DNA from: Pantoea latae
GTDB taxonomy: Bacteria > Pseudomonadota > Gammaproteobacteria > Enterobacterales > Enterobacteriaceae
Assembly (NCBI RefSeq): GCF_002077695.1
Contig: NZ_MWUE01000025.1
Coordinates: 1 to 64,000, forward strand
DNA: 64,000 nt
Direction: 5' to 3'
Shown: piece by piece, positions 19,954 through 31,405 of the stretch
How the letters are laid out: every line of letters starts with the position of its first letter
How positions within the stretch are numbered: the stretch's first letter is position 1
Notes under the pieces: generated by a model
Told to the model about the DNA's origin: nothing
The model's database searches: none
What the model saw: the letters and a program-made list of their open reading frames with translations, nothing else
Translations under genes and position numbers: made by a program

Positions 19954-21423
19954 ATGACGGCTGAATTACTGGTCAACGTCACGCCTTCCGAGACGCGCGT
20001 GGCCTATATCGACGGCGGCATTCTGCAGGAAATTCATATTGAGCGCGAGGCGCGGCGCGGCATCGTCGGCAATATCTACAAAGGGCGCGTCAGCCGCGTA
20101 CTGCCGGGCATGCAGGCGGCCTTTGTTGATATCGGCCTGGATAAAGCCGCCTTCTTGCACGCCTCCGATATCATGCCGCACACCGAGTGCGTGGCGGGCG
20201 ATGAGAAGAAAAACTTTATCGTGCGCGATATCGCCGAACTGGTGCGGCAGGGCCAGGACCTGATGGTGCAGGTAGTAAAAGATCCGCTCGGCACCAAAGG
20301 GGCGCGCCTCACCACCGACATTACGCTGCCGTCGCGTTATCTGGTGTTTATGCCCGGTGCGTCGCACGTCGGCGTCTCCCAGCGCATCGAAAGCGAGCGC
20401 GAGCGCGAGCGCCTGAAGGCGGTGGTCGCGGACTACTGCGACGATCTGGGCGGTTTTATTATCCGCACCGCGGCGGAAGGCATTGGCGAAGAGGAGCTGG
20501 CGCAGGACGCCGCCTTTCTGAAGCGGCTCTGGACCAAAGTCACCGAGCGGAAAAAGCGCAACCAGACCCGCTGCCTGCTCTACGGCGAGCTGGCGCTGGC
20601 GCAGCGCATCCTGCGCGATTTCGCCGGCGCGGCGCTGGATCGTATTCGCGTCGACTCTCGCCTGACCTGCGAGCTGCTGGTGGAATTCACGCGCGAATAC
20701 ATTCCGGAAATGGCCGACAAGCTGGAGCTTTACGCCGGTAAACAGCCAATTTTCGATCTCTTCGACGTTGAGAATGAAATCCAGCGTTCGCTGGATCGCA
20801 AAGTCGAGCTGAAGTCAGGCGGCTATCTGATCATCGATCAGACCGAAGCGATGACCACTATCGACATCAACACCGGCGCCTTTGTCGGCCATCGCAATCT
20901 CGATGAAACCATCTTCAACACCAACGTCGAGGCGACGCAGGCGATTGCGCGCCAGCTGCGGCTGCGCAATCTGGGCGGCATTATCATTATCGACTTTATC
21001 GATATGAGCAATGACGACCACCGTCGCCGCGTGCTGCACTCGCTGGAGTCGGCGCTCGCCAAGGATCGGGTCAAAACCGGCATTCACGGCTTCTCGGCGC
21101 TGGGGCTGGTGGAGATGACGCGCAAACGCACGCGGGAAAGCATCGAGCATGTGCTGTGCGAAGATTGCCCGGTCTGCAAAGGGCGCGGCACGATGAAAAC
21201 GGTGGAGACGGTCTGCTACGAAATCATGCGTGAAATCGTCCGCGTCCATCACGCCTATGATGCCGATCGCTTTCTGGTCTATGTTTCGCCGGCCGTCGGC
21301 GAGGCGCTGAAAAGCGACGAGTCGCACGCGCTGGCCGAGGTCGAAATTTTCGTCGGCAAACAGGTCAAAGTGCATATCGAACCGCTCTACACCCAGGAGC
21401 AGTTCGACGTGGTAATGATGTAA
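19954..21423 (+). CDS. rng: Ribonuclease G
   Basis: An endoribonuclease that matures the 5' end of 16S rRNA and decays some mRNAs. The 489 residues equal E. coli RNase G. Order: an S1 RNA-binding domain (about 35-120, RGIVGNIYKGRVSRVLPGMQ), a 5'-sensor region, then the DNase I-like catalytic core. That core has the metal-binding aspartates in TIDINTGAFVG and IIDFIDMSN, and the zinc-link cysteines CEDCPVCKGRG. Unlike RNase E there is no C-terminal degradosome scaffold. It immediately follows the Maf gene. Confidence 0.97.
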   Translation: MTAELLVNVTPSETRVAYIDGGILQEIHIEREARRGIVGNIYKGRVSRVLPGMQAAFVDIGLDKAAFLHASDIMPHTECVAGDEKKNFIVRDIAELVRQGQDLMVQVVKDPLGTKGARLTTDITLPSRYLVFMPGASHVGVSQRIESERERERLKAVVADYCDDLGGFIIRTAAEGIGEEELAQDAAFLKRLWTKVTERKKRNQTRCLLYGELALAQRILRDFAGAALDRIRVDSRLTCELLVEFTREYIPEMADKLELYAGKQPIFDLFDVENEIQRSLDRKVELKSGGYLIIDQTEAMTTIDINTGAFVGHRNLDETIFNTNVEATQAIARQLRLRNLGGIIIIDFIDMSNDDHRRRVLHSLESALAKDRVKTGIHGFSALGLVEMTRKRTRESIEHVLCEDCPVCKGRGTMKTVETVCYEIMREIVRVHHAYDADRFLVYVSPAVGEALKSDESHALAEVEIFVGKQVKVHIEPLYTQEQFDVVMM

Positions 21424-21571
21424 TCCCCGTAGCATCAGGCAAAATCGCCTGCTGCGGGCTAAAAAAGCGGCCTTGCTTAGGTTAACATGCGCATTCATAC
21501 CGATAATTGTCTGGCGACGGTTGAGTATGAGAGATAACCATCCGTCAAATGCGGAAGACAAGGAGAGGTGT

Positions 21572-24500
21572 GTGAGGCAGCTGCCGAGGATTTTGTTACT
21601 GCTGGTTGCGACGGCGATCGTCATTGTCGCGCTGCTGGTCAGCGGGCTGCGTCTGGTGATGCCGCACCTCGACAGCTACCGCAGCGACATCCTGGCGACG
21701 GTGTCGCGCGCCAGCGGCGTCAGCGTCACCGCTGACCAACTGCGCGGCCGCTGGGAAACGTTCGGCCCGACGATGCAGATCCGCGGCCTGCGCGTCGATA
21801 TGAAAGAGAACGGTACCCTCGACATCGCGCGCGTCAGCCTGGCGCTGGATGTCTGGCAGTCACTGCTGCACTGGCGCTGGCAGTTTCGCGATCTCACCTT
21901 CTGGCAGCTGCGCCTCGACAACAATCGTCCGCTCTTTTCCAGCGATGAAGAGAAAAACAGCTTCAAGCCTGGCCGCATTAACGAACTCTTTCTGCGTCAG
22001 TTCGACCACTTCGACCTGCGCGACAGCTCAATCTTTTTCCGCACGCCTTCCGGCCAGCGCGCCGAGCTGGCGATCCCCAAACTTACCTGGCTGAATGAGG
22101 CGAACCGCCATCGCGCAGAGGGCGAGGTGAGCCTCTCCAGCTTTACCGGCCAGCACGGCGTAGTGCAGGTGCGGCTCGACCTGAACGATAGCGAAGGCCT
22201 GCTCAACGACGGACGCATCTGGATGCAGGCGGACGACGTTGACGTGCGGCCGTGGCTGGGGCGCTGGATGCGTGACAACACGCGGCTCGACAGCGCGCGT
22301 TTCAGCCTGGCGGCCTGGGTTAGCCTGCGCGACGGCGATCTCTACGCGGGCGACCTGCTGCTGCGCCAGGGCGGCGCGAACTGGCAGGGCGAAGATGGCG
22401 CCCATCATTTGCAGGTTGACGGCCTGACCGCGCATCTTTCGCGCTATCAAAACGGCTGGATGGTCAACGTGCCGCAGACGCGTCTCAGCACCGACGGCGA
22501 AGCCTGGCCTGCAGGCCACTTTGCGCTGCTGTGGCGGCCGCAGGATAAGCAGCTGCTCGGCCCCGATCATCAGGGCGAGGTGCGGGTGAGGGCGACACAG
22601 CTGGCGCTCAACCGCATCGCGCCGCTGGTGCCTTTGTTTGCGCCGCTGTCGCCCTCGCTGTTCGAAAACTGGCGCGCGCTGCAGCCGCAGGGCACGGTAG
22701 AGGGGCTGGCGCTGGACATTCCTCTGCAGCAGCCGGACCAGACGCGCATGCAGGTAAAATGGCGCGATTTTCGCTGGCAGCCGTGGCAGCTGCTGCCAGG
22801 CATCAGCAACCTGAACGGCGAAGCGCGCGGCAGCCTCAGCAATGGCCAGGTGAAGATCGAGATGGGCCGCACCGACGTGCCCTACAGCGCCATGTTCAAC
22901 GCGCCGCTGGAGATCCATCAGCTGCGCGGCTCGCTGAGCTGGCTGCGCGATCAAAACGGCCTGACGCTGGATGGTCGCGATCTCGACGTACAGGCTCGCT
23001 CACTCTGGGCGCGCGGCGATTTTCGCTATCAGCAGAACCTCGGCCGCGAGCCGCGTCTCGATATTCTCGCCGGCATTCGCGTCACCGACGCGGGCGACGC
23101 CTGGCGCTACTTCCCGCAGCCGCTGATGGGCAAGGCGCTTACGCGCTACCTCAGCGGGGCGATCAAGGGCGGTCAGGTCGATAACGCGACGCTGCTGTTC
23201 GCGGGCAATCCGACGCTGTTCCCGTTCCGTCATAACGACGGCATGTTTCAGGTCTGGGTGCCGCTGCGGCAGGCGACCTATGCCTTCCAGCCCAACTGGC
23301 CCGACGTTTCTCAGCTCGATATCGATCTCAACTTCATCAACGACGGGCTGTGGATGACGGCGCCGCGCTTCAGGCTGGGCGAGGTAGACGTCGGCCATTT
23401 CAGCGCGGCCATTCCGGACTACCTGAAAGAGAAACTGCTGATCGACGGCGATATCAGCGGCGAAGGCGATCAAATCGCACGCTATTTTCAGGATACGCCG
23501 CTGAAGGCCTCGCTGGGCGCGGCGCTGGAGCAGCTGGAGATCAAGGGGAAAACCCAGGGGCATCTGAAGCTCGATATTCCCCTCGACGGCGAGCTGGTGC
23601 ACGCCAGCGGCAACGTCGATCTGCACAACAACGCGCTGCACATCAAGCCGCTCAACACCACCTTAGATCACCTGAGCGGCCGTTTCCGCTTTAACAACGG
23701 CAATCTCGACAGCGACAGGCTGCAGGCGAACTGGTTCGGCCAGCCGGTTAACGTCAGCTTTAGCACCAAAGAGAATCCGCAGGAGTTTGGCGTCAACGTC
23801 AAACTCGACGGCGACTGGCAGCCGGCGAAACTGTCGCCGCTGCCGGCGCCGATCGCCAGCCAGCTAGGCGGGCATCTGCCGTGGCAGGGGGACGTGAACA
23901 TTACGCTGCCGCATCAGGGCGGGGCGCGCTACGACGTCAGCCTGAAAGGGGATGCGAAAGAAGTAAGCAGTCGCTTACCGGCCCCGCTCGATAAGGCGAG
24001 CGGCGACGCGATGCCCATCGCGGTGAACGCCAGCGGCGACCTGCAGCAGTTCGAACTGAGCGGCAGCGTGGCGAACCGCCATCGCTTTAACAGCCGCTGG
24101 CTGCTGGAGCCGCAGCTGCGCGTCGAGCGCGGCATCTGGCTGAACGAGGCGCACAGCAAACCTGCCTTGCCGGATCGCGCCGGCATGGTGCTTAATCTGC
24201 CTCCGCTGGACGGCGAAGCCTGGGCCGGACTGATGGCGGCGGGCGGCGCCTCTGACGCGCGCGGCGGAGGCGAGTTGAGTGGCGTCGCGCTGCCCGGCGA
24301 TGTGACCCTGCGCAGCCCGGCGGTGACGCTGGCGGGCCAGCAGTGGCACGACGTTGACGCCACGCTGGAGCAGGGCGTTAACGGCAAAAGCCGCGTCAGC
24401 GTCACGGGACGCGAAATTCGCGGCACGCTGGAGACGGCGCAAAGCGCGGCATGGCGCGTGGCGCTCGACTATCTTTACTACAACCCGGAATGGCAGAGCG

Positions 24501-25387
24501 GCGGCGGCGATAGCGCGGCGCAACAGCAGCAGGCGAGTCACATCGACTTCAGCCGCTGGCCGGCGCTGCAGCTGAGCTGCGCCGAGTGCTGGCTGCGCGG
24601 GCAGAAGTTCGGCCGCATTCAGGCGCAGGTGGTGCCGAAAGGCGATACGTTAGCACTCACTAACGGCCTGGTGGATACCGGCAGCTCGCGTCTTAACGTC
24701 TCCGGCGAATGGGTCAATCGCGCTGACGCGCCGCGCACCTCGCTGAAGGGCACGCTGAGCGGCAGCAATATCAATAACGCCACCAACTGGTTTGGCGTCA
24801 ATACGCCGCTGCGCGACGCCTCTTTTAAGGTCGATTACGATCTGCACTGGCGTTCGGCGCCGTGGCAGCCCTCGGAAGAGACGCTGAGCGGCACGCTTAA
24901 AACCCATTTCGGCAAGGGGCAAATCGCCGACGTGAATACGGGCGCGGCGGGACAGCTGCTGCGTCTGATGAGCTTTGACGCGCTGCTGCGCAAGCTGCGT
25001 TTCGATTTTAGCGATACCTTTAACAACGACGGTTTCTATTTTGACTCGATCAACGGCACTGCGTGGATTGAAAACGGCGTGATGCGCACCGATAACCTGC
25101 TGGTGGACGGGCTGGAAGCGGATATCGCCATGCAGGGGAAAGTCGATTTAGTGAAGCGCAATATCGATATGGAAGCGGTGGTGGCGCCGGAGATCTCCGC
25201 CTCTGTCGGCGTCGCGACTGCCTTTGTCATCAACCCGGTGGTCGGCGCGGCGGTTTTCGCCGCCAGCAAGGTGCTGGGCCCGCTATGGAATAAAATCTCG
25301 CTGCTGCGTTATCACATCGACGGCCCGCTGGATAAGCCGCAAATCAACGAAGTGCTGCGCAAACCGCGCGAAGAAGAGAAGAAGTGA
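21572..25387 (+). CDS. yhdP: AsmA-like envelope lipid-transport protein YhdP
   Basis: A very large bridge-like protein thought to move phospholipids from the inner to the outer membrane, overlapping TamB and YdbH. The GTG at 21572 follows a clear AGGAG six bases upstream and gives 1271 residues (E. coli 1266); an ATG-started longer frame to 21473 is less likely. An N-terminal membrane helix (about 5-27, ILLLLVATAIVIVALLV) is followed by long repeats of beta-strand segments (DUF3971, then the AsmA-like C-terminal part ending near VVGAAVFAASKVLG). It lies 148 bases after rng. Confidence 0.95.
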   Translation: MRQLPRILLLLVATAIVIVALLVSGLRLVMPHLDSYRSDILATVSRASGVSVTADQLRGRWETFGPTMQIRGLRVDMKENGTLDIARVSLALDVWQSLLHWRWQFRDLTFWQLRLDNNRPLFSSDEEKNSFKPGRINELFLRQFDHFDLRDSSIFFRTPSGQRAELAIPKLTWLNEANRHRAEGEVSLSSFTGQHGVVQVRLDLNDSEGLLNDGRIWMQADDVDVRPWLGRWMRDNTRLDSARFSLAAWVSLRDGDLYAGDLLLRQGGANWQGEDGAHHLQVDGLTAHLSRYQNGWMVNVPQTRLSTDGEAWPAGHFALLWRPQDKQLLGPDHQGEVRVRATQLALNRIAPLVPLFAPLSPSLFENWRALQPQGTVEGLALDIPLQQPDQTRMQVKWRDFRWQPWQLLPGISNLNGEARGSLSNGQVKIEMGRTDVPYSAMFNAPLEIHQLRGSLSWLRDQNGLTLDGRDLDVQARSLWARGDFRYQQNLGREPRLDILAGIRVTDAGDAWRYFPQPLMGKALTRYLSGAIKGGQVDNATLLFAGNPTLFPFRHNDGMFQVWVPLRQATYAFQPNWPDVSQLDIDLNFINDGLWMTAPRFRLGEVDVGHFSAAIPDYLKEKLLIDGDISGEGDQIARYFQDTPLKASLGAALEQLEIKGKTQGHLKLDIPLDGELVHASGNVDLHNNALHIKPLNTTLDHLSGRFRFNNGNLDSDRLQANWFGQPVNVSFSTKENPQEFGVNVKLDGDWQPAKLSPLPAPIASQLGGHLPWQGDVNITLPHQGGARYDVSLKGDAKEVSSRLPAPLDKASGDAMPIAVNASGDLQQFELSGSVANRHRFNSRWLLEPQLRVERGIWLNEAHSKPALPDRAGMVLNLPPLDGEAWAGLMAAGGASDARGGGELSGVALPGDVTLRSPAVTLAGQQWHDVDATLEQGVNGKSRVSVTGREIRGTLETAQSAAWRVALDYLYYNPEWQSGGGDSAAQQQQASHIDFSRWPALQLSCAECWLRGQKFGRIQAQVVPKGDTLALTNGLVDTGSSRLNVSGEWVNRADAPRTSLKGTLSGSNINNATNWFGVNTPLRDASFKVDYDLHWRSAPWQPSEETLSGTLKTHFGKGQIADVNTGAAGQLLRLMSFDALLRKLRFDFSDTFNNDGFYFDSINGTAWIENGVMRTDNLLVDGLEADIAMQGKVDLVKRNIDMEAVVAPEISASVGVATAFVINPVVGAAVFAASKVLGPLWNKISLLRYHIDGPLDKPQINEVLRKPREEEKK

Positions 25388-25513
25388 ATTTGACGCCGTC
25401 GGGGAATTGCCGCAGGCTAGTAAAATCTGACTTTATCCGCGCAGCGCCAGACGGCGCTGGCGCAGAATGAGTGTCACACCCTCATTATCCGAGCATAAAA
25501 CGAGCGAGATACG

Positions 25514-26959
25514 ATGACTCTGAACCTGGTAAGTGAGCAGTTGCTAACTGCTAACAATATTAATCAGCAGGACCTGTTTTCCCTGTTAGGGCAGCTTTCA
25601 GAACGTCGTCTGGATTATGCCGATCTCTATTTTCAGTCCAGCTTCCATGAATCCTGGGTGCTGGAGGACAAGATTATTAAAGACGGCTCCTGGCATATCG
25701 ACCAGGGCGTCGGCGTGCGCGCCGTCAGCGGCGAGAAAACCGGCTTCGCCTATGCCGACCAGATCACCCTGAACGCGCTGCGTCAGTCGGCGGAAGCGGC
25801 GCGCAGCATCGTGCGCGAACAGGGCAACGGCAAGGCGCATACGCTTTCAAACGTGATGCATCGCGCGCTCTATCAGCCGATTAACCCGCTCGACAGCCTG
25901 ACGCGCGAAGATAAAATCGCCCTGCTGCAGCGCGTAGACAAAGTGGCGCGCGCCGCCGACGCGCGCGTGCAGGAGGTGAACGCCAGCCTGAGCGGCGTCT
26001 ATGAGCAGGTGCTGGTGGCCGCCACCGACGGCACGCTGGCGGCGGACATCCGTCCGCTGGTGCGCCTCTCCGTCAGCGTGCTGGTTGAAGATCAGGGCAA
26101 ACGCGAGCGCGGCGCCAGCGGCGGCGGCGCGCGCGTCGGCTACGAATTCTTCCTCGCCGATGAAAACGGCGAAGTACGCGCCGACGCCTGGGCGAAAGAG
26201 GCGGTGCGCATGGCGCTGGTTAATCTCTCCGCCGTCGCCGCGCCGGCCGGCACGCTGCCGGTGGTGCTGGGCGCAGGCTGGCCGGGCGTGCTGCTGCATG
26301 AAGCGGTCGGTCATGGTCTGGAAGGTGACTTCAATCGTCGCGAAACCTCGGTGTTCAGCGGCAAAATGGGTCAGCTGGTAGCGTCGGAACTCTGTACCGT
26401 GGTGGATGACGGCACTATCGAAGGGCTGCGCGGCTCGCTGGCGGTGGATGACGAAGGCGTGCCGGGTCAGTACAACGTGCTGATTGAAAACGGCGTGCTG
26501 AAAAACTATATGCAGGACAAGCTTAACGCGCGCCTGATGGGCGTGGCGCCGACCGGCAACGGCCGCCGCGAGTCCTATGCGCATCTGCCGATGCCGCGTA
26601 TGACCAACACCTATATGCTGGCCGGCAAATCGACGCCGCAGGAAATTATCGAAAGCGTCGAATATGGCCTCTACGCGCCAAACTTCGGCGGCGGCCAGGT
26701 GGATATCACCTCCGGCAAATTTGTCTTCTCTACCTCAGAAGCCTATCTGATTGAAAACGGCAAGGTAACGAAGCCGGTGAAAGGCGCCACGCTGATCGGC
26801 TCCGGCATCGAGGCGATGCAGCAGATCTCGATGGTCGGCAACGATCTGGCGCTGGATAAAGGCGTCGGCGTGTGCGGCAAAGAGGGGCAGAGCGTGCCGG
26901 TCGGCGTCGGCCAGCCGACGCTGAAGCTGGATAAGCTCACCATCGGCGGCACCGCCTGA
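25514..26959 (+). CDS. tldD: Metalloprotease TldD
   Basis: A zinc protease that works with TldE (PmbA). The pair processes microcin B17 and degrades the unfolded CcdA antitoxin and similar peptides. The 481 residues equal E. coli TldD. The zinc motif [11 protein letters not shown] (HExxxH) lies near 260. An AT-rich leader and a GCGAGATAC element precede the ATG. It is followed by a shared bidirectional terminator and the convergent aaeR. Confidence 0.97.
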   Translation: MTLNLVSEQLLTANNINQQDLFSLLGQLSERRLDYADLYFQSSFHESWVLEDKIIKDGSWHIDQGVGVRAVSGEKTGFAYADQITLNALRQSAEAARSIVREQGNGKAHTLSNVMHRALYQPINPLDSLTREDKIALLQRVDKVARAADARVQEVNASLSGVYEQVLVAATDGTLAADIRPLVRLSVSVLVEDQGKRERGASGGGARVGYEFFLADENGEVRADAWAKEAVRMALVNLSAVAAPAGTLPVVLGAGWPGVLLHEAVGHGLEGDFNRRETSVFSGKMGQLVASELCTVVDDGTIEGLRGSLAVDDEGVPGQYNVLIENGVLKNYMQDKLNARLMGVAPTGNGRRESYAHLPMPRMTNTYMLAGKSTPQEIIESVEYGLYAPNFGGGQVDITSGKFVFSTSEAYLIENGKVTKPVKGATLIGSGIEAMQQISMVGNDLALDKGVGVCGKEGQSVPVGVGQPTLKLDKLTIGGTA

Positions 26960-26966
26960 TATCACT

Positions 26967-26992
26967 AACAGCCCGCCTTCTGGCGGGCTGTT
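26967..26992. terminator. Bidirectional terminator between tldD and aaeR
   Basis: A perfect 11-bp stem AACAGCCCGCC/GGCGGGCTGTT (26967-26977 with 26982-26992) with a 4-base loop sits between the two convergent genes. It overlaps two bases of the aaeR stop codon. T-runs are short on both sides. Confidence 0.75.
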
Positions 26993-27908
26993 AGCTGGCG
27001 CGGTGCTGCTGATACTGCGCCGCCACCTGCTGAAAATATTCCGTCAGGTAGTCGATACAGACCTGCACCTTTAGCGGCAGCTTATCTTTCTCGGTATAGA
27101 GCGCATAGACCGGGCGCGGATCGGACTGATACTGCGGAAAAAGAATATCGATCTCGCCTGCGTTAATCTCCTCTATCACCCACATCATCGGCACATAGGC
27201 GATGCCGTTGCCCGCCTTCAGCCAGCGGATCAGCGTCAGCGAGTCGTTGGTGACGAAGCGTCCCTGCGGCGACAGCCGCGACACCAGCCCTTCAGGCGCG
27301 ATCAGCTCGAAGTTGTTATCAGGACGCACGCTATATTCCAGCCAGGCGAAATTATCGACGTCAGCCGGTTTTTCCGGCGCGCCGTGCTGCTGCAGATAGC
27401 TTTTCGCCGCGCACACCACCATCGGCATCGCGCCGAGGCGACGCGAAAAAAGGCTGGAATCTTTCAGCGCGCCGACGCGGATCACCAGATCCAGCCCGTC
27501 AGCGATCAAATCGGGCGCCGGGATGCCCGCCACCAGATTAACGCTCAGACCGGGATATTCGCGCAGCATATTGCTGGTCATCTCGGCGAGAACGTTTTGC
27601 GCCATGGTGGAGGAGCTGCCGATGCGCAGCGTGCCGATCGGCGTGTTGTTAAACGCATAGAGCTGTTCGTGCACCTGGGTGGCTTCCGCCAGCATGCGAC
27701 GACAGCCCTGATAGTAAATTTTTCCCGCCTCGGTCAGGCCGAGGCTACGGGTGCTGCGGTTCAGCAGCTTCACCTGTAGCTCATCTTCCAGTTTCGCCAC
27801 AATCTGACTGATAGACGAAACGCTAAGGTGGAGCTGGCGCGCAGCGGCGGTAAAAGAGCCTAATTCAACCACTTTGGCGAAAATGGACATGCCTTTCAGT
27901 CGTTCCAT
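26991..27908 (-). CDS. aaeR: LysR-type regulator AaeR
   Basis: A transcriptional activator of the divergent aaeXAB efflux operon, induced by aromatic carboxylic acids in E. coli. The 305 residues have an N-terminal winged helix-turn-helix (FTAAARQLHLSVSSISQIVAKLE) and a LysR substrate domain. The C-terminus extends as in E. coli AaeR (309). It reads away from aaeX across a 275-base region that should contain its operator. Confidence 0.93.
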   Translation of the reverse strand: MERLKGMSIFAKVVELGSFTAAARQLHLSVSSISQIVAKLEDELQVKLLNRSTRSLGLTEAGKIYYQGCRRMLAEATQVHEQLYAFNNTPIGTLRIGSSSTMAQNVLAEMTSNMLREYPGLSVNLVAGIPAPDLIADGLDLVIRVGALKDSSLFSRRLGAMPMVVCAAKSYLQQHGAPEKPADVDNFAWLEYSVRPDNNFELIAPEGLVSRLSPQGRFVTNDSLTLIRWLKAGNGIAYVPMMWVIEEINAGEIDILFPQYQSDPRPVYALYTEKDKLPLKVQVCIDYLTEYFQQVAAQYQQHRAS

Positions 27909-28183
27909 TGTTTACTCTGGCTAAAAAGTGATTTAGTTCACAATCTGTAGAAAACGTATAGTCAGGCGCGTTACTATATGCGCGCCGGGGTATCTCCCGG
28001 TGATCCGCTTTTGTCCACGAAAGGTCAAACCGACCTGCGGCAAAACGCCTGCTGCTGCCCGATGATACGCTATTATTTACTCAGCAATGGTTCGGATGTT
28101 GTCATCCGTCCTCATCAACCCGTCGCGGCTTGCGGCCGGGCAGGCTAAGGATCATCCCGGCAAGGTCGAACTAAGGATCCCTG
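27909..28183. promoter_or_regulatory. Divergent aaeR/aaeX control region
   Basis: This 275-base gap separates the two divergent genes. It must hold both promoters and the AaeR site. Inverted-repeat-rich sequence is seen at about 27965-28005 (GCGCG and CCGGGGTATCTCCCGG). The T-N11-A type LysR site was not pinned down. No coding region was seen. Confidence 0.5.
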
Positions 28184-28387
28184 ATGAGTGTGCTTCCGGT
28201 TTTTGTCGTGTTTGGGCTCTCTTTCCCGCCCATCTTCGTTGAATTAATCGTCTCGCTAATGCTGTTCTGGTTGGTGAAACGTCTGCTGACGCCGAGCGGG
28301 ATATACGATCTCGTCTGGCATCCGGCGCTTTTTAACACGGCGCTTTACTGCTGTGTGTTTTACCTGGTATCCCGTCTATTCGTCTGA
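28184..28387 (+). CDS. aaeX: Small inner-membrane protein AaeX
   Basis: A 67-residue DUF1656 protein with two hydrophobic helices (about 5-33 and 45-65). DUF1656 proteins accompany FUSC-type efflux pumps. It is the first gene of aaeXAB, 7 bases before aaeA. Its exact role is unknown. Confidence 0.93.
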   Translation: MSVLPVFVVFGLSFPPIFVELIVSLMLFWLVKRLLTPSGIYDLVWHPALFNTALYCCVFYLVSRLFV

Positions 28388-28394
28388 GGTTTAA

Positions 28395-29327
28395 GTGAAA
28401 TCGCTAATAAGAAAAATCGCGCGATACGCGATTACTATCCTGCTGGTCATCATCGCTGTAGTTATTATCTTTCGCGCCTGGGTGTTTTACACCGAGTCGC
28501 CGTGGACGCGCGACGCCAAATTCGCGGCGGATGTCGTGGCGATTTCGCCAGATGTGACGGGGCTGATTACCGAGGTGCCGGTGCATGACAACCAGCTGGT
28601 GAAAAAAGGCGACACGCTGTTTGTTGTCGATCGCCCGCGCTACCAGAAAGCGCTGGATCAGGCGCAGGCGGACGTCGAGTACTATCAGGCGCTGGTGAGC
28701 GAAAAACGCCGCGAGGCGGCGCGTCGCAATCAGCTGGGCACCTCGGCGATGTCGCGCGAGGCGATCGATCAGGCGAATAACGATCTGCAAACCAGCGAAC
28801 ATCAGCTGGCGAAATCGATCGCCACCCGCGATCTGGCGAAGATCGACCTGGATCGCACCGCTATTACCGCGCCGTCCGACGGCTGGGTCACCAACCTCAA
28901 CGTCTATCAGGGCGAGTTCATCACCCGCGGCTCGGTGGCAGTGGCGCTGGTGCAGCAGCACTCTTTCTACGTGCTGGCCTATCTGGAAGAGACCAAGCTG
29001 CACGGCGTCGAGCCGGGCTTCCGCGCGGAAGTGACGCCGCTCGGCAGCAATGTGGTGCTGCGCGGCACCGTCGACAGCGTTGCGGCGGGCGTCACCAACA
29101 GCAGTAGTTCGGTTGACAGCAAAGGCATGGCCACCGTGGACTCGAACCTGGAGTGGGTGCGTCTGGCGCAGCGCGTGCCGGTGCGCATTCGCCTCGATCA
29201 GCAGCCTGGCAATCGCTTCCCGGCGGGCACCACCGCAACCGTGGTGATCACCGGCCAGAACGATCGCGCCGACACTCAGGTGTCGCCGATGACGCGTCTC
29301 TTTAATCGCCTGCGTGAGTTTGGTTAA
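28395..29327 (+). CDS. aaeA: Aromatic carboxylic acid efflux membrane-fusion protein AaeA
   Basis: The periplasmic adaptor of the p-hydroxybenzoic acid efflux pump. It has 310 residues, begins with GTG and has an N-terminal membrane anchor (about 10-30). A biotinyl-lipoyl-like half-motif follows ([21 protein letters not shown]), then a coiled-coil hairpin (about 75-150) and a beta-barrel domain. It acts with AaeB. Confidence 0.95.
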   Translation: MKSLIRKIARYAITILLVIIAVVIIFRAWVFYTESPWTRDAKFAADVVAISPDVTGLITEVPVHDNQLVKKGDTLFVVDRPRYQKALDQAQADVEYYQALVSEKRREAARRNQLGTSAMSREAIDQANNDLQTSEHQLAKSIATRDLAKIDLDRTAITAPSDGWVTNLNVYQGEFITRGSVAVALVQQHSFYVLAYLEETKLHGVEPGFRAEVTPLGSNVVLRGTVDSVAAGVTNSSSSVDSKGMATVDSNLEWVRLAQRVPVRIRLDQQPGNRFPAGTTATVVITGQNDRADTQVSPMTRLFNRLREFG

Positions 29328-29337
29328 GCGGGGCGAT

Positions 29338-31293
29338 ATGATCGAGTTCCTGCGTTTCCCGGTCAAGCTGACTTTCGCGCTGGTGGTGGCGCTGATGATC
29401 GGCTTTCACCTCAACCTTGAAACGCCGCGCTGGGCGGTGATGACCGCCGGCATCGTCGCTGGCGGCACCGCCTTCGTCGCCGGCGGCGATCCCTACTCCG
29501 GAGCGCTGCGCTATCGCGGCATTCTGCGCATTATCGGCACTTTTATCGGCTGTATCGCCGCGCTGACCATTATGATCGCCACGGTGCGCGCGCCGGTGGT
29601 GATGCTGCTGCTCTGCTGCATCTGGGCCGGCGTCTGCGTCTGGCTCTCGTCGCTGATCAAAGTCGAAAACTCCTACGCGCTCGGCCTGGCGGGCTATACC
29701 GCGCTGATTATCGTGGTAACCGCCGACGCCAGCGGCGGGCTGACGCTGGCGCCGCAGTTTGCGGTAGAGCGCTGCAGCGAAATCGTGCTCGGTATTCTCT
29801 GCGCCATTCTGGCGGATATGATCTTCTCGCCGCGCTCGATTAAAAAAGTGATCGACAGCGAGGTTGATGCGCTGCTGGTGGCGCACTATCGGCTGCTGCA
29901 GCTCTGCGTGGCGCATGAAGATAAAGAGGAAGTGGACAAAGCCTGGAGTGCGCTGGTGCGCCGCACCACAGCGCTCGGCACCATGCGCGGCCAGCTGATG
30001 ATGGAGTCGTCGCGCTGGCAAAACGCCAACCGTCGTCTGCAGATGCTCAACACCCTGTCGCTGACCATGATCACTCAGGCGGCGGAAACCTTCTTAATCC
30101 AGAACTCGCGCCCGGAATATATCGCGCCGCAGTATCGTCTGCTGGTGGAAAAAGAGGTAGAAACCGTCGCCGACGTGCATCGCCGCATGAAGGTGATGCG
30201 CCGGGTGATTGGCGCCAGCAGCGACGGCAAAGCGCCGGTGACGCTCGCCAGCTGGGTGGGCGCGGCGACCGAATATTTGCTGCTGCTGAAAGGCATTAAA
30301 AGCAACAGCCGCATTACCACGCTGGAAGAGGGCATCCTTGAGCGCGAAGTGGTTATTCAGGCGCGCTCTGCGGAAACGCACCACGCGATGATTAACGGCA
30401 TTCGCACCTTTGCCGCCACCGCGCTCGGCTCGCTGTTCTGGCTCTATACCGGCTGGACTTCCGGCAGCGGCTGCATGGTGATGCTGGCGGTGATCACCGC
30501 GCTGGCGATGCGCGTGCCGAATCCGCTGCTGATGGCAAAAGATTTCCTCTACGGCATGACCGTCGCGGTGCCGCTCGGCGCGCTCTACTTTATGTATGTG
30601 CTGCCCAACACGCAGCAGAGCGCGCTGCTGCTCTGCATCGCCATCGGCCTGCTCGGCTTTGTCGGCGGCATCTTTGTGCAGCGGCGTCAGCTCGGCACGC
30701 TCGGCGCACTTATCGGCACCATTAACGTGCTGGTGCTGGATAACCCGATGAAGTTCGAGTTCAACGTCTTCCTCGACAACGTACTGGGGCAGGTGATCGG
30801 CTGTTTCGTGGCGATGATGGTGATCCTGCTGATCCGCGACAAATCGAAGGCGCGCACCGGACGTAAGCTGCTGAACCGCTTTATGTATGCGGCCGTTTCC
30901 GCCATGACCACCAACCAGGCGCGCCGTCGCGAGAATCATCTTCCGGCGCTCTATCAGCAGCTGTTTATGCTGCTGAACCTGTTTCCCGGCGATCTCGACA
31001 AATACCGCATCGCGCTGACCCTGATTATCGGCCATCAGCGGCTGCGCAATGCGGACGTGCCGGTGAATGCCGATCTCTCCGCCTTTCACCGCCAGCTGCG
31101 CGCCACGGCTGATCATATTATCTCCGCGCGCAGCGATGAAAAGCGCCGCCGCTACTTTGAACAGCTGCTGGCGGAGTTCGAGATCTATCAGCAGAAGCTG
31201 GTGCAGTACGAGGCGCCGCTCAGCGTGACCGAGCCGGTAAAACGGCTGGCCGATATGCTGAGTAAATATCAGAACACCCTGATCCAAATCTGA
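29338..31293 (+). CDS. aaeB: Aromatic carboxylic acid efflux pump AaeB (FUSC family)
   Basis: The inner-membrane pump that exports p-hydroxybenzoate and related acids, a relief valve for metabolic imbalance. The ATG at 29338, after GGGGCGAT and 10 bases beyond aaeA, gives 651 residues (E. coli 655); a start 24 bases upstream overlapping aaeA is possible. Two sets of about five to six membrane helices alternate with two cytoplasmic domains. [17 protein letters not shown] and [13 protein letters not shown] are family features. A weak 8-bp hairpin (31299-31319) follows the stop. Confidence 0.94.
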   Translation: MIEFLRFPVKLTFALVVALMIGFHLNLETPRWAVMTAGIVAGGTAFVAGGDPYSGALRYRGILRIIGTFIGCIAALTIMIATVRAPVVMLLLCCIWAGVCVWLSSLIKVENSYALGLAGYTALIIVVTADASGGLTLAPQFAVERCSEIVLGILCAILADMIFSPRSIKKVIDSEVDALLVAHYRLLQLCVAHEDKEEVDKAWSALVRRTTALGTMRGQLMMESSRWQNANRRLQMLNTLSLTMITQAAETFLIQNSRPEYIAPQYRLLVEKEVETVADVHRRMKVMRRVIGASSDGKAPVTLASWVGAATEYLLLLKGIKSNSRITTLEEGILEREVVIQARSAETHHAMINGIRTFAATALGSLFWLYTGWTSGSGCMVMLAVITALAMRVPNPLLMAKDFLYGMTVAVPLGALYFMYVLPNTQQSALLLCIAIGLLGFVGGIFVQRRQLGTLGALIGTINVLVLDNPMKFEFNVFLDNVLGQVIGCFVAMMVILLIRDKSKARTGRKLLNRFMYAAVSAMTTNQARRRENHLPALYQQLFMLLNLFPGDLDKYRIALTLIIGHQRLRNADVPVNADLSAFHRQLRATADHIISARSDEKRRRYFEQLLAEFEIYQQKLVQYEAPLSVTEPVKRLADMLSKYQNTLIQI

Positions 31294-31405
31294 ATCTCGC
31301 CGCTGCCTTGCGCAGCGGCCTGCTCAATGCCACGCCTTCCCTGAGTGGCTCGCTTTTGCCATCTATACTTTTCTCACAGGAAAAGAAAATGACAGGAGCG
31401 AAGCT

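Noticed and set aside
21425-21470. Imperfect hairpin after rng as a terminator
   Set aside because: The stem is interrupted and lacks a T-run on the plus strand; too weak to call.
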